A DNA stretch of 64,000 bases from Mycolicibacterium malmesburyense (GTDB lineage: Bacteria; Actinomycetota; Actinomycetes; Mycobacteriales; Mycobacteriaceae), in NCBI RefSeq assembly GCF_001050015.1, contig NZ_CVTB01000222.1:105459-169458 (forward strand), written 5' to 3'. The notes beneath the pieces are model-generated. The model saw only the letters and a list, made by a program, of their open reading frames with translations, made no database searches and was not told where the DNA came from. The position numbers and the translations under genes were made by a program. Shown piece after piece: positions 43,878-53,231 of the stretch. The number at the start of each line of letters is the position of its first letter. Position 1 is the stretch's first letter.

Positions 43878-46622
43878 GTGAGCCCAGCCACCACCGCCAC
43901 CGGCAAGAAGACGGCGTCCCGGAAGACAGCGTCCGAACCCACGGACCAGAAGCCGACCTTGATGTTGCTCGACGGCAATTCGCTGGCCTACCGGGCGTTT
44001 TACGCGCTGCCCGCCGAGAACTTCAAGACCCAGGGCGGGCTCACCACCAACGCGGTGTACGGATTCACCGCGATGCTGATCAACCTGTTGCGCGACGAGC
44101 AGCCCAGCCACATCGCGGCCGCCTTCGATGTGTCGCGTCAGACGTTCCGCGTCGACAAGTACCCCGAGTACAAGGCCGGCCGCTCGACGACACCCGACGA
44201 ATTCCGCGGGCAGATCGACATCACCAAGGAGGTGCTCGGCGCGCTGGGCATCACGGTGCTCGCCGAACCGGGTTTCGAGGCCGACGACATCATCGCCACC
44301 CTCGCCACCCAGGCTGAGCAGGGCGGGTACCGGGTGTTGGTCGTCAGCGGCGACCGGGACTCGCTGCAACTGGTCAGCGAGGACGTCACGGTGCTCTACC
44401 CCCGCAAGGGCGTGAGCGAGCTGACCCGGTTCACACCGGACGCGGTGCTGGAGAAGTACGGGCTCACGCCCCAGCAGTACCCGGACTTCGCGGCCCTGCG
44501 CGGTGACCCCAGCGACAACCTTCCCGGCATCCCGGGCGTCGGGGAGAAGACGGCGACCAAGTGGATCGCGGAGTTCGGGTCGTTACAGGCGCTGGTCGAC
44601 AACGTCGACACCGTCAAGGGCAAGGTCGGCGACGCGCTGCGTTCCAACCTGTCCAGTGTCGTGCTCAACCGTGAGCTCACCGATCTGGTCCGCGACGTGC
44701 CGCTGCCGCAGACGCCCGACACCTTGCGCATGCAGCCCTGGGATCGCGACCAGATCCACCGGCTGTTCGACGACCTGGAGTTCCGCGTGCTGCGCGACCG
44801 GCTGTTCGACACGTTGGCCTCGGCCGATCCCGAGGTCGACCAGGGCTTCGACGTGCGCGGGCGGGCACTGGAACCGGGTGAGCTCGCGGCGTGGCTCGCC
44901 GAGCACAGTTCGGGCAAGCGGTTCGGGGTGGCGGTCGTGGGCACGCATCTGGCGTTCGACGCCGACGCGACGGCGTTGGCCATCGTCGCCCCGGACGGCG
45001 ACGGTCGTTACATCGACACCGCCACGCTGACCGCGGAGGACGAGGCCGCCCTGGCGTCCTGGCTCGCCGACCCCGGTCCGCCGAAGGCGCTTCACGAGGC
45101 CAAGCTGGCGATGCACGACCTCGAGGGCCGCGGATGGACGCTCGCCGGTGTCACCTCCGACACCGCGCTGGCGGCGTACTTGGTGCGCCCCGGGCAGCGC
45201 AGCTTCACGCTCGACGACCTCTCGCTGCGTTATCTGAAGCGCGAACTGCGTGCGGAAAACCCTGAGCAGCAACAACTCTCACTCCTCGACGACAGTGACG
45301 GCGCCGACGACCAGGCCGTGCAGACGGTGATCTTGCGGGCCAGCGCCGTGATGGACCTCGCCGACGCGCTCGATGAGAAACTCGCCCGCATCGACTCCCT
45401 GGCGCTGCTGAACAACATGGAGTTGCCGGTGCAGCGGGTGCTGGCCGAGATGGAAACCGCGGGCATCGCGGTGGACCTCGAGCAGCTCGGCCAGCTACAG
45501 AGCGAGTTCGCCGACCAGATCCGTGACGCGGCCGAGGCGGCGTATTCGGTGATCGGCAAGCAGATCAACCTCGGCTCGCCGAAGCAGCTGCAGACGGTGC
45601 TGTTCGACGAGTTGGAGATGCCCAAGACCAAGCGCACGAAGACCGGCTACACCACCGACGCCGACGCGCTGCAGTCGCTGTTCGAGAAGACCGGCCACCC
45701 GTTCCTGCAACATCTGCTCGCGCACCGCGACGTCACCCGGCTCAAGGTCACCGTCGACGGGTTGCTGGCCTCGGTGGCGTCCGACGGGCGTATCCACACC
45801 ACGTTCAACCAGACGATCGCGGCGACGGGCAGGCTCTCGTCCACCGAGCCGAACCTGCAGAACATCCCGATCCGCACCGACGCGGGCCGCCGCATCCGCG
45901 ACGCCTTCGTGGTGGGCAGGGGCTACGCCGAGCTGATGACGGCCGACTACAGCCAGATCGAGATGCGCATCATGGCGCACCTGTCGCACGACGAGGGACT
46001 GATCGAGGCGTTCTGCACCGGCGAGGATTTGCATTCGTTCGTGGCGTCCCGAGCGTTCAGCGTGCCGATCGACGAGGTCACGGCCGAACTGCGGCGCCGC
46101 GTCAAGGCGATGTCGTACGGATTGGCCTACGGACTGAGCGCATACGGGCTGGCCGCCCAGCTCAAGATCTCCACCGAAGAGGCCAAGGTGCAGATGGAGC
46201 AGTACTTCGACCGGTTCGGCGGAGTGCGCGACTACCTGCGCGACGTGGTGGACCAGGCGCGCAAGGACGGCTACACGTCGACGGTGTTCGGCAGGCGGCG
46301 CTATCTGCCCGAACTGGACAGCAGCAACCGCAACGTCCGCGAGGCCGCCGAGCGCGCGGCGCTCAACGCGCCGATCCAGGGCAGCGCGGCCGACATCATC
46401 AAGGTCGCGATGATCAACGTCGAGAAGGCGCTCAAGGACGCCGGCCTGAAGTCACGGATGCTGCTGCAGGTGCACGACGAACTGCTCTTCGAGGTCGCCG
46501 AGGGGGAGCGGGAGACGCTCGAGGCCCTGGTCCGCGAGCAGATGGGCAACGCCTATCCGCTCGACGTGCCGCTGGAGGTGTCGGTCGGATACGGGCGCAG
46601 CTGGGACGCCGCGGCGCACTAG
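43878..46622 (+). CDS. polA: DNA polymerase I
   Basis: Repair and Okazaki-fragment processing polymerase. 914 residues. 5'-nuclease domain in residues 25-320 (LMLLDGNSLAYRAFYAL, VLVVSGDRDSLQLV, GVGEKTATKWI). The central 3'-exonuclease-like domain lacks obvious catalytic carboxylates, as usual in mycobacteria. Polymerase motifs: A is DYSQIEMRIMAHLSHD, B is RRRVKAMSYGLAYG, C is LLQVHDELLFEVAE. Motif B has Tyr747 where E. coli has Phe762, the residue known to reduce discrimination against dideoxynucleotides in M. tuberculosis Pol I. GTG start, probably leaderless. Ends two bases from the convergent PrsW gene. Confidence 0.97.
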   Translation: MSPATTATGKKTASRKTASEPTDQKPTLMLLDGNSLAYRAFYALPAENFKTQGGLTTNAVYGFTAMLINLLRDEQPSHIAAAFDVSRQTFRVDKYPEYKAGRSTTPDEFRGQIDITKEVLGALGITVLAEPGFEADDIIATLATQAEQGGYRVLVVSGDRDSLQLVSEDVTVLYPRKGVSELTRFTPDAVLEKYGLTPQQYPDFAALRGDPSDNLPGIPGVGEKTATKWIAEFGSLQALVDNVDTVKGKVGDALRSNLSSVVLNRELTDLVRDVPLPQTPDTLRMQPWDRDQIHRLFDDLEFRVLRDRLFDTLASADPEVDQGFDVRGRALEPGELAAWLAEHSSGKRFGVAVVGTHLAFDADATALAIVAPDGDGRYIDTATLTAEDEAALASWLADPGPPKALHEAKLAMHDLEGRGWTLAGVTSDTALAAYLVRPGQRSFTLDDLSLRYLKRELRAENPEQQQLSLLDDSDGADDQAVQTVILRASAVMDLADALDEKLARIDSLALLNNMELPVQRVLAEMETAGIAVDLEQLGQLQSEFADQIRDAAEAAYSVIGKQINLGSPKQLQTVLFDELEMPKTKRTKTGYTTDADALQSLFEKTGHPFLQHLLAHRDVTRLKVTVDGLLASVASDGRIHTTFNQTIAATGRLSSTEPNLQNIPIRTDAGRRIRDAFVVGRGYAELMTADYSQIEMRIMAHLSHDEGLIEAFCTGEDLHSFVASRAFSVPIDEVTAELRRRVKAMSYGLAYGLSAYGLAAQLKISTEEAKVQMEQYFDRFGGVRDYLRDVVDQARKDGYTSTVFGRRRYLPELDSSNRNVREAAERAALNAPIQGSAADIIKVAMINVEKALKDAGLKSRMLLQVHDELLFEVAEGERETLEALVREQMGNAYPLDVPLEVSVGYGRSWDAAAH

Positions 46623-46624
46623 CG

Positions 46625-47788
46625 TCAGCGGGCCGGTGCGCGATAGGCGGCCAGGGTGTGCAGGGTCGGCATCTCCGCGCGGGCGGCGTAGAGCGCGTAG
46701 GCCTCCTCGACCAGCATCGCCTGCACCCGCGGGTCGCCGAACCCGCGGTCGATGCGGTCGCGCACGAACGCCAGCTCGACGACCTGGGCGGCGAACCGCT
46801 TGACCGCCTTGCGTGCGGGGCGCCCGCCCTGCTGGCCGGCCTGCGCGAGGGCCTGCTTGCGGTGCCGCAGCGAGCCCAGCCAGGTGGCCTCGTTGGGTGT
46901 CACCAGCCCCGCCTGCACCATGCCGGGCAGCTTGCTGGTGACGATCGCCTGCTCGCGACGGCGGCTCTGTATGCCGAGGACGATGGCCAACGCGAACAGC
47001 GGCATCATCCAGTACAGGTAGATGCCGAAGTACCACCCGATGCCCAGCAGCGACGAGCCGTTCCACACCGCGTGGGTGAAGACGGCCGCCAGGTAGCCCA
47101 GGCCGAGGGCGCCGGCCTTGGCCGATGTCGTGCGACGCTGCAGCGCGAGATAGACGCCGATGCCGAAGAAAGTGGTGAACAGCGAATGCGCGAACGGCGC
47201 CATCACCAGGCGCAACGCGGCGGTCAGCAGGGAATCGCCGAGCGATTGGCCGCTGGCGATGTAGAGGATGTCCTCCAGCCAGGCGAAACCGGCGCCGACC
47301 AACCCCGCGTAGACCAGGCAGTCGGTCAGCGAGTTCAGTTCGCGGCGGCGGCGTCCGGTCATCATGATCAGCAGGAACGCGCCCTTGGCGGCCTCTTCGA
47401 TGATCGGCGCGATGACCACCACCGACGCCGGGCTGACCCCCTCGGGCTCGCCACGCACGAGCAACGACTCGAGGTAGAGGCCCAGCAGCACCGACAGCAC
47501 GACCGCGACCGAGGCGCCCCACAGGAACGCGAAGGCCAACAACCGCGGCGGTTCGGGTTCGAACCGGTCCAGCCAGACATAGGCCAGGACCACGACCACC
47601 ATGGCCAGGCTCGACAACACCAGCCCGATCCCGGCGCCCACCGGGTTCAGCGCGGTCAACCCGACGATGATCAGCCCGGCCACGGTCGCGAGCAGGATGA
47701 GCACCCCGAGCGGCGCCCCGACCTTGCGGACCTTGCGTTGGAACGGCGGTGCAGGCAGCCAGGCCTGGTGCGGTCCGGGATGTGACAC
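46625..47788 (-). CDS. PrsW family intramembrane metalloprotease
   Basis: 387 residues, about nine helices in the first 290 residues, then a basic cytoplasmic tail. PrsW/CPBP-like catalytic motifs: IIEEAAKGAFLL (EExxK), GFAWLEDI, and His residues in FAHSLFTTFFG and FTHAVWNGS. In Bacillus PrsW cleaves an anti-sigma factor; the mycobacterial substrate is unknown. GTG or ATG choice is clear: the start at 47788 gives the Pro-rich cytosolic N terminus MSHPGPHQAWLPAPP. Confidence 0.88.
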   Translation of the reverse strand: MSHPGPHQAWLPAPPFQRKVRKVGAPLGVLILLATVAGLIIVGLTALNPVGAGIGLVLSSLAMVVVVLAYVWLDRFEPEPPRLLAFAFLWGASVAVVLSVLLGLYLESLLVRGEPEGVSPASVVVIAPIIEEAAKGAFLLIMMTGRRRRELNSLTDCLVYAGLVGAGFAWLEDILYIASGQSLGDSLLTAALRLVMAPFAHSLFTTFFGIGVYLALQRRTTSAKAGALGLGYLAAVFTHAVWNGSSLLGIGWYFGIYLYWMMPLFALAIVLGIQSRRREQAIVTSKLPGMVQAGLVTPNEATWLGSLRHRKQALAQAGQQGGRPARKAVKRFAAQVVELAFVRDRIDRGFGDPRVQAMLVEEAYALYAARAEMPTLHTLAAYRAPAR

Positions 47789-47821
47789 CAGAGCAGACTA
47801 GCGGCCTGTGGGGACCGGGTT

Positions 47822-47851
47822 TGTCCAGCATGTGCCCGGTCGAGTAACCTC
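47822..47851 (+). promoter_or_regulatory. Candidate rpsA promoter
   Basis: TTGTCC (47822-47827), an 18-base spacer, then TAACCT (47846-47851). It would give a leader of about 90 bases before the rpsA ATG. The leader contains no clear ribosome site immediately before the ATG (CACCACATG). Confidence 0.4.
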
Positions 47852-47947
47852 TACGGGTACCTGTCTGTGGTTTTTGCATTCTTCTGCGGCGGGTAACACC
47901 AATAACAAATGTCCCTACGATCAAACCTGTCCGGAGCAACCCACCAC

Positions 47948-49396
47948 ATGCCAAGTCCCTCCGTCACCTCGCCGCAAGTAGCCGTCAACGACATCGGCTC
48001 GAGCGAGGACTTTCTCGCCGCCATCGACAAGACCATCAAGTACTTCAACGATGGCGACATCGTCGAGGGAACCATCGTCAAGGTTGACCGTGACGAGGTC
48101 CTGCTCGACATCGGTTACAAGACCGAAGGCGTCATCCCTTCCCGTGAGCTCTCCATCAAGCACGACGTCGACCCCAACGAGGTTGTGTCCGTCGGCGATG
48201 AGGTCGAAGCCCTGGTCCTCACCAAGGAGGACAAGGAAGGCCGCCTGATCCTGTCCAAGAAGCGCGCTCAGTACGAGCGGGCCTGGGGCACCATCGAAGA
48301 GCTCAAGGAAAAGGACGAGGCCGTCAAGGGCACCGTCATCGAGGTCGTCAAGGGCGGCCTGATCCTCGACATCGGCCTGCGCGGCTTCCTGCCCGCGTCG
48401 CTGGTCGAGATGCGTCGCGTCCGCGATCTGCAGCCGTACATCGGCAAGGAGATCGAGGCCAAGATCATCGAGCTCGACAAGAACCGCAACAACGTGGTGC
48501 TGAGCCGTCGCGCCTGGCTGGAGCAGACGCAGTCCGAGGTGCGCAGCGAGTTCCTCAACCAGCTGCAGAAGGGCGCCATCCGCAAGGGTGTCGTCAGCAG
48601 CATCGTCAACTTCGGCGCGTTCGTCGATCTCGGCGGGGTCGACGGCCTGGTGCACGTCTCCGAGCTGTCCTGGAAGCACATCGACCATCCGTCCGAGGTC
48701 GTCCAGGTGGGCGACGAGGTCACCGTCGAGGTGCTCGACGTCGACATGGATCGCGAGCGGGTTTCGTTGTCGCTCAAGGCAACTCAGGAAGATCCGTGGC
48801 GCCACTTCGCCCGCACCCACGCGATCGGTCAGATCGTGCCGGGCAAGGTCACCAAGCTGGTGCCGTTCGGTGCGTTCGTCCGCGTCGAGGAGGGCATCGA
48901 GGGCCTGGTGCACATCTCCGAGCTGTCCGAGCGCCACGTCGAGGTCCCGGACCAGGTCGTGCAGGTCGGCGACGACGCGATGGTCAAGGTCATCGACATC
49001 GACCTGGAGCGTCGCCGCATCTCGCTGAGCCTCAAGCAGGCCAACGAGGACTACACCGAGGAGTTCGACCCGTCGAAGTACGGCATGGCCGACAGCTACG
49101 ACGAGCAGGGCAACTACATCTTCCCCGAGGGCTTCGACGCCGAGACCAACGAATGGCTCGAAGGCTTCGAGAAGCAGCGTGAGGAGTGGGAGTCCCGCTA
49201 CGCCGAGGCCGAGCGCCGGCACAAGATGCACACCGCGCAGATGGAGAAGTTCGCCGCTGCTGAAGCAGAAGCTGCCGAGGCGTCCGATTCTCGGTCCAAC
49301 GGCGCTTCGCGCGGCGAGGAGCAGTCGGCGGGTGGCTCGCTGGCCAGCGACGCGCAACTCGCGGCGCTGCGCGAGAAGCTCGCAGGCAACGCCTGA
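47948..49396 (+). CDS. rpsA: 30S ribosomal protein S1
   Basis: mRNA-binding ribosomal protein. 482 residues from the ATG at 47948 (MPSPSVTSPQVAVNDIGSS). Four S1 RNA-binding domains: near residues 35-105 (GDIVEGTIVKVDRDEVLLDIGYKTEGVIP), 120-190, 205-275 (VVSSIVNFGAFVDLGG) and 290-365 (VTKLVPFGAFVRVEEG). A charged C-terminal tail with Ala/Glu/Ser-rich low complexity is variable, ending LAALREKLAGNA. Nearly identical to M. tuberculosis RpsA, as I recall it, up to that tail. Confidence 0.97.
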   Translation: MPSPSVTSPQVAVNDIGSSEDFLAAIDKTIKYFNDGDIVEGTIVKVDRDEVLLDIGYKTEGVIPSRELSIKHDVDPNEVVSVGDEVEALVLTKEDKEGRLILSKKRAQYERAWGTIEELKEKDEAVKGTVIEVVKGGLILDIGLRGFLPASLVEMRRVRDLQPYIGKEIEAKIIELDKNRNNVVLSRRAWLEQTQSEVRSEFLNQLQKGAIRKGVVSSIVNFGAFVDLGGVDGLVHVSELSWKHIDHPSEVVQVGDEVTVEVLDVDMDRERVSLSLKATQEDPWRHFARTHAIGQIVPGKVTKLVPFGAFVRVEEGIEGLVHISELSERHVEVPDQVVQVGDDAMVKVIDIDLERRRISLSLKQANEDYTEEFDPSKYGMADSYDEQGNYIFPEGFDAETNEWLEGFEKQREEWESRYAEAERRHKMHTAQMEKFAAAEAEAAEASDSRSNGASRGEEQSAGGSLASDAQLAALREKLAGNA

Positions 49397-49407
49397 GTCA
49401 TCACGAT

Positions 49408-49440
49408 CGAAGGCCCCGGCTCACCGAGCCGGGGCCTTCG
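49408..49440 (+). terminator. Strong GC hairpin after rpsA
   Basis: Fifteen-base perfect stem starting CGAAGGCCCCGGCTC with a three-base loop, 11 bases after the rpsA stop. No U tract follows, which is common for mycobacterial terminators. Confidence 0.75.
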
Positions 49441-49469
49441 TCGTGCAAGGGCCCTGAGAGACTGGTGCG

Positions 49470-50681
49470 GTGCTGCGCATTGGCCTGTCCGGCGGTATCG
49501 GCGCCGGGAAATCGACCGTGTCCGCGACGTTCAGTGACCTCGGAGGGATCGTCGTCGACGGCGACGTGATCGCCCGCGAGGTCGTCGAGCCGGGAACGGA
49601 GGGGTTGGCCAGGCTGGTCGACGCGTTCGGCCGGGAGATCCTGCACGAGGACGGCGCCTTGAATCGCCCCGCGCTCGCCGCGATCGCATTCAGCGACGAG
49701 GAGAAGCGCCAGACGCTCAACGGGATCGTGCATCCGCTGGTGGCGCACCGTCGCTCGGAGCTGATCGCGGCGGCCTCGGAGTACGCGGTGATCATCGAGG
49801 ACATCCCGCTGCTCGTCGAATCCGGCATGGCGCCGATGTTTCCGTTGGTGGTGATCGTCCACGCCGACATCGAGACGCGCATCGCGCGCCTCATCGAGCA
49901 TCGGGGCTTCACCGAAGAGGACGCACGGGCGCGCATCGCCGCGCAGGCCACCGAGGAACAGCGCCGCGCCGTCGCCGACGTCTGGCTCGACAACTCCGGC
50001 ACGGCGGGTGAACTCGTCGAGAAGGCCCGCGCGCTGTGGCACGAGCGCATCGTGCCGTTCGCGCACAACGTGCACGAAAACCGGCCCGCACGTACGAAAC
50101 CCGCGCTGGTGCCCTATGACCCGACGTGGCCCGATCAGGCGCGACGCGTCGTGGCACGGCTGAACACGGCCTGTGGCCACCGCGCCGTGCGCGTGGACCA
50201 CATCGGCTCCACCGCGGTGCCGGGGATGGATGCCAAGGACGTGATCGACGTCCAGGTGACGGTCGAGTCGCTCGCGGATGCCGACGAACTCGAAGAGGCG
50301 TTGAGGACCGCGGGTTACGTTCGGGCGCCGATCACCGCGGACGTCGGTAAGCCCGACGCCCGCAGCACGGTCGGCGAATTCGACCACTCCAACGATGAAG
50401 CGTTGTGGCACAAGCGTCTTCACTGTTCGGCCGATCCCGGACGGCCGACCAACGTGCACATCCGTGTAGACGGGTGGCCGGGTCAGCAGTTCGCGCTGCT
50501 GTTCGTGGACTGGGTGCGGGCCAATCCCGGTGTGCAGGCGGACTATCTGTCGTTGAAGCGGCGGGTCGCCGGGCAGGGGCACGTCGACACGGGCGCATAC
50601 GCCGACGCGAAGGAGCCGTGGTACCTCGACGCCTACCGGCGCGCGTGGGAGTGGGCCGACACCACCGGATGGCGGCCGTGA
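49470..50681 (+). CDS. coaE: Dephospho-CoA kinase fused to a GrpB-like domain
   Basis: Last step of CoA synthesis: phosphorylates dephospho-CoA on the 3'-OH. Residues 1-205 are the kinase (P-loop GLSGGIGAGKSTVSATF, then VDGDVIAREVV and the lid ALNRPALAAIAF). Residues about 215-400 are a GrpB/UPF0157 nucleotidyltransferase-like domain (VPYDPTWPDQARRVV, DHIGSTAVPGMDAKDVIDVQVTV). 403 residues in all, the usual mycobacterial fusion. The C-terminal domain has been reported to help folding of the kinase. GTG start. Converges with the next gene, four bases apart. Confidence 0.95.
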   Translation: MLRIGLSGGIGAGKSTVSATFSDLGGIVVDGDVIAREVVEPGTEGLARLVDAFGREILHEDGALNRPALAAIAFSDEEKRQTLNGIVHPLVAHRRSELIAAASEYAVIIEDIPLLVESGMAPMFPLVVIVHADIETRIARLIEHRGFTEEDARARIAAQATEEQRRAVADVWLDNSGTAGELVEKARALWHERIVPFAHNVHENRPARTKPALVPYDPTWPDQARRVVARLNTACGHRAVRVDHIGSTAVPGMDAKDVIDVQVTVESLADADELEEALRTAGYVRAPITADVGKPDARSTVGEFDHSNDEALWHKRLHCSADPGRPTNVHIRVDGWPGQQFALLFVDWVRANPGVQADYLSLKRRVAGQGHVDTGAYADAKEPWYLDAYRRAWEWADTTGWRP

Positions 50682-50685
50682 GGCG

Positions 50686-51264
50686 TTAGGCCGACGGCGG
50701 GGTACCGGTGTCCGTGGCCGGCGTGGGGACCCCGTCGATCGGCAGGTTCAGCGGCGCGCCGCACTGCAGCATCCCGTACATCGGATCGTCCTTCGGCCGC
50801 AGCAGGCGCGGTGCGATGAACTGATCGGCCTTCGCCACGACCTGATCGTCGACGAGAATCTCGCAGTGCAGGTTCGATCCGTACGGCCACTCGATGGAGA
50901 TCTCCATACCGGCCAGCTTCGGATCGGCCAGCACCGCGTTGACCTCGAACGTCTGGCCGGGCAGCAGCGTCGGCTGTGCGCTGTTGACGTTCTGATCGTC
51001 CATCTTGTACGCGACCACCGCGCCGCGGGACGTGCCGTCCGCCCGCGCCCGGTAGATCACGTTGTGCAGGATCTCGGGGGCCGGCGGCGTCGGCGCGACC
51101 TCGGTCTGGTCGCTGGGTTGCGCCGAGGCGACTCCCGGACACAGGACCGAGCCCACGAGCATGGCCGCAGCCGCTACACCTGCTGTCCGGAAGCGATCTG
51201 TGGGGCCCACGGCACGAGAGAATACCGACGTTACCTGGGCAGACAAATTCGTAGCTGTGACCAT
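50686..51264 (-). CDS. Secreted conserved hypothetical protein
   Basis: About 192 residues from the ATG at 51264 (MVTATNLSAQVTSVF). A long signal peptide with hydrophobic core TAGVAAAAMLVGSVLCPGVASA and an AxA-type cleavage site at VASA-Q. The mature part begins Pro-rich (VAPTPPAPE), then a beta-rich domain with PGQTFEVNAVLADPKLAGMEI and two cysteines (HCEILVDDQ and LQCGAP) that may form a disulphide. I do not recognise a functional family. Lies 32 bases downstream of the Fpg/Nei gene on the same strand. Confidence 0.72.
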   Translation of the reverse strand: MVTATNLSAQVTSVFSRAVGPTDRFRTAGVAAAAMLVGSVLCPGVASAQPSDQTEVAPTPPAPEILHNVIYRARADGTSRGAVVAYKMDDQNVNSAQPTLLPGQTFEVNAVLADPKLAGMEISIEWPYGSNLHCEILVDDQVVAKADQFIAPRLLRPKDDPMYGMLQCGAPLNLPIDGVPTPATDTGTPPSA

Positions 51265-51296
51265 CGGGATCAAGATCGCTGTGGCCAGGCGTTTCG

Positions 51297-52079
51297 TTAC
51301 CCGGGGTCCGGCTGACAGTGCGGGCACCAGACCGATGTCCTGCCGGCGATGCGACCGCGTGCGAGACGGGTGCCGCAGCGCGGACACGTCGGGTCGGGGG
51401 CATCCCGGTGCCCGGTCAACCACCGCGGTAGGTCGGGCACCCTCCCGTGCCGGACCGCGGTGTCCAGCACACCTCGCATCGACTCATGGAGGCGCTTGAC
51501 GTCCCCGTCGTCCAGTGCCGGCATCGGCAAGGACGGCGATAGGCGTGTGCGCCACAGGATTTCGTCGACGAGGAGATTGCCGAGGCCCGCTATCACGGCC
51601 TGGTCCATGAGCGTTGGCTTCAGGCGTCCGCGGCGCCCCCGCAGGAGCTCGCGGAACGAGCGCAGGTCGAGGTGCAGGGCATCAGGGCCTTGCTCGCCGG
51701 TCACCTCCCCGATGTCTTCCTCGGAGGGCAGGAGCCACACCCCGCGGAGCTTGCGAAGATCCGCGTAGCGGAATTCGCCCTTGTCGAGGCCGACGACCAG
51801 GCGGACGTGCTTGGTGTCGTCGTCACCGCGCACGTAGTAGGGCTTGCCGGTCATACCGCTGTGCACCAACAGCACGGGGCCGTCCGTCGGCAGGATCAGC
51901 CATTTGCCGTGCCGGCGGGGTTTTCCGAAGGAGCGCCCGGTCAGGTTGCGGGCCAGCGAGCGGGCGGTGGTGTTGCGCAGCACGCCCGCGTCGCGCACGT
52001 CGACCCGACGGACACGCCGTCCGGGCAGCGCACGCCCCAATTCGCGGCGGAAGCCCTCGACGTCGGCGAGTTCCGGCAT
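51297..52079 (-). CDS. Fpg/Nei-family DNA glycosylase/AP lyase
   Basis: Removes oxidised bases from DNA. 260 residues. N terminus MPELADVEGFRREL supplies the catalytic Pro2 and Glu3, the most conserved Fpg/Nei feature. The H2TH region is IAGLGNLLVDEILWR, and the zinc finger is CPRCGTRL...CPHCQ with the Arg in GRTSVWCPHCQ. Whether it prefers 8-oxoguanine or oxidised pyrimidines cannot be read with certainty. ATG at 52079; 12 bases after the DUF402 gene. Confidence 0.9.
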   Translation of the reverse strand: MPELADVEGFRRELGRALPGRRVRRVDVRDAGVLRNTTARSLARNLTGRSFGKPRRHGKWLILPTDGPVLLVHSGMTGKPYYVRGDDDTKHVRLVVGLDKGEFRYADLRKLRGVWLLPSEEDIGEVTGEQGPDALHLDLRSFRELLRGRRGRLKPTLMDQAVIAGLGNLLVDEILWRTRLSPSLPMPALDDGDVKRLHESMRGVLDTAVRHGRVPDLPRWLTGHRDAPDPTCPRCGTRLARGRIAGRTSVWCPHCQPDPG

Positions 52080-52091
52080 GGCGGCCCCGTG

Positions 52092-52610
52092 TCAGGCGTC
52101 GCGCCAGGTCAACGGCATGCCCTCGGCGGCGAGCCACCGATTGAGGTCGTAGCCGTGGCGGGACAGGCCGTCGATCGCGGCCACCGCTGTCTGGACCGCC
52201 TGCTCGCCCGTTTCGGGCGTCAGCAGGTTGTGCCGCACCGCGGTGAGCAGTTCGTCGACATCGTGCAGTTCGACTCCTCGGCCGGTGCGGACCACCAGGT
52301 CGAGATAGTGGTCTTCGGAGTGCCAGACCTGCGGACCCGGTGTGTAGCGGCCGACGTCGAGGTAGTAGTCCTGGTCCAGCTCGTGGCCCGGATTGAAATG
52401 GAACACGGTCGCGCGCAGTCGCAGCGACGGCAGCAGCCAGGACTCCAGGTAGTGAAACTGCGCCCGGCCCGGGGTCGGCCGGGCCATGTAGAGGCCCCAG
52501 GGCTGGGCCGTGTACACGTCGACCGCCCGCACGATGCCCTTCGGATCGGTGTTGGTGCGGGCAGCGATGTCGAACGTCTCGTGTTTGGGCGCGTGGATAC
52601 CGCAAAGCAT
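52092..52610 (-). CDS. DUF402 family protein
   Basis: 172 residues. DUF402/FomD-like domain with RPTPGRAQFHYLESWLLPSLRLRATVFHF and the acidic cluster DQDYYLDVGRYT. Related proteins are phosphatases/nucleotide hydrolases using Asp-bound metals; the substrate here is unknown. C-terminal helical region (LTAVRHNLLTPETGEQAVQTAVAAIDGL). Starts 25 bases after the TetR regulator on the same strand. Confidence 0.82.
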   Translation of the reverse strand: MLCGIHAPKHETFDIAARTNTDPKGIVRAVDVYTAQPWGLYMARPTPGRAQFHYLESWLLPSLRLRATVFHFNPGHELDQDYYLDVGRYTPGPQVWHSEDHYLDLVVRTGRGVELHDVDELLTAVRHNLLTPETGEQAVQTAVAAIDGLSRHGYDLNRWLAAEGMPLTWRDA

Positions 52611-52634
52611 AGGCCGCCGCGCGGTACGACCGTG

Positions 52635-53213
52635 TCAGGTGATCGCCGTCCGCAGCGTTTCCTCGAGGGCGCGGTGCACGTCGCGCAGAGGCCGGATGTC
52701 ACGGCGGGCGCGGCACAACAGGATTGCGCCCTCGACGCCCGCGACCACCAGCGTGGCCAACCGCCGCGCGTTGCTGCGGCCGACGCCCGCATCGAGCAAG
52801 GATCGCGTGATCGCGTCCTGCCATCGCGTGAAGGCCTCCGAGGCCGCCGCGGTGGCAGCCGAACCGGCGTCGGCCTCTGCCGCCACCGCGGCAACCGGAC
52901 ACCCCGCCCGAAAGTCGTTGTCCTCGAGGATCTCCCGCCAGGAGGTGACGAACATGTCGAGCGCGGCGACGGGGTCGCCACCTTGCGTGGCGCGCCGAAT
53001 CCGACGCTCTATGACGTCGGCCGCCCACGTCACGGTTTCGGCCGCAAGCTGCTCCTTGCCGCCGGGGAAGTGGTGGTAGATCGAACCGCGGGGCGCTCCG
53101 CTGTGCGCGACGACGTCACGAAAACCGGTGCCGCTGTAGCCGTTCTCGCGGAACAGCAGGGCGGCACTGTGAATCATCTTGGTACGACTGTCACTGGCTA
53201 TGACGCTCATCAT
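52635..53213 (-). CDS. TetR family transcriptional regulator
   Basis: 192 residues. N-terminal helix-turn-helix: TKMIHSAALLFRENGYSGTGFRDVVAHSGAPRGSIYHHFPGGKEQL. C-terminal ligand domain of the LmrA/YxaF type (FRAGCPVAAVAAEAD). Start ATG at 53213 with a second Met at 53210. Only 11 bases separate its start from that of the divergent crotonase gene, so the regulator probably controls itself and that gene through the palindrome between them. Confidence 0.9.
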   Translation of the reverse strand: MMSVIASDSRTKMIHSAALLFRENGYSGTGFRDVVAHSGAPRGSIYHHFPGGKEQLAAETVTWAADVIERRIRRATQGGDPVAALDMFVTSWREILEDNDFRAGCPVAAVAAEADAGSAATAAASEAFTRWQDAITRSLLDAGVGRSNARRLATLVVAGVEGAILLCRARRDIRPLRDVHRALEETLRTAIT

Positions 53214-53231
53214 AGTCTAGACTCATGATTA
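53210..53231. promoter_or_regulatory. Shared operator/promoter of the TetR-crotonase divergent pair
   Basis: Perfect 10-base palindrome AGTCTAGACT (53214-53223) between the two start codons. It overlaps TAGTCT (53213-53218), a possible -10 for a leaderless crotonase mRNA. TCATAGTC occurs at 53210-53217 and again at 53241-53248. Confidence 0.55.
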
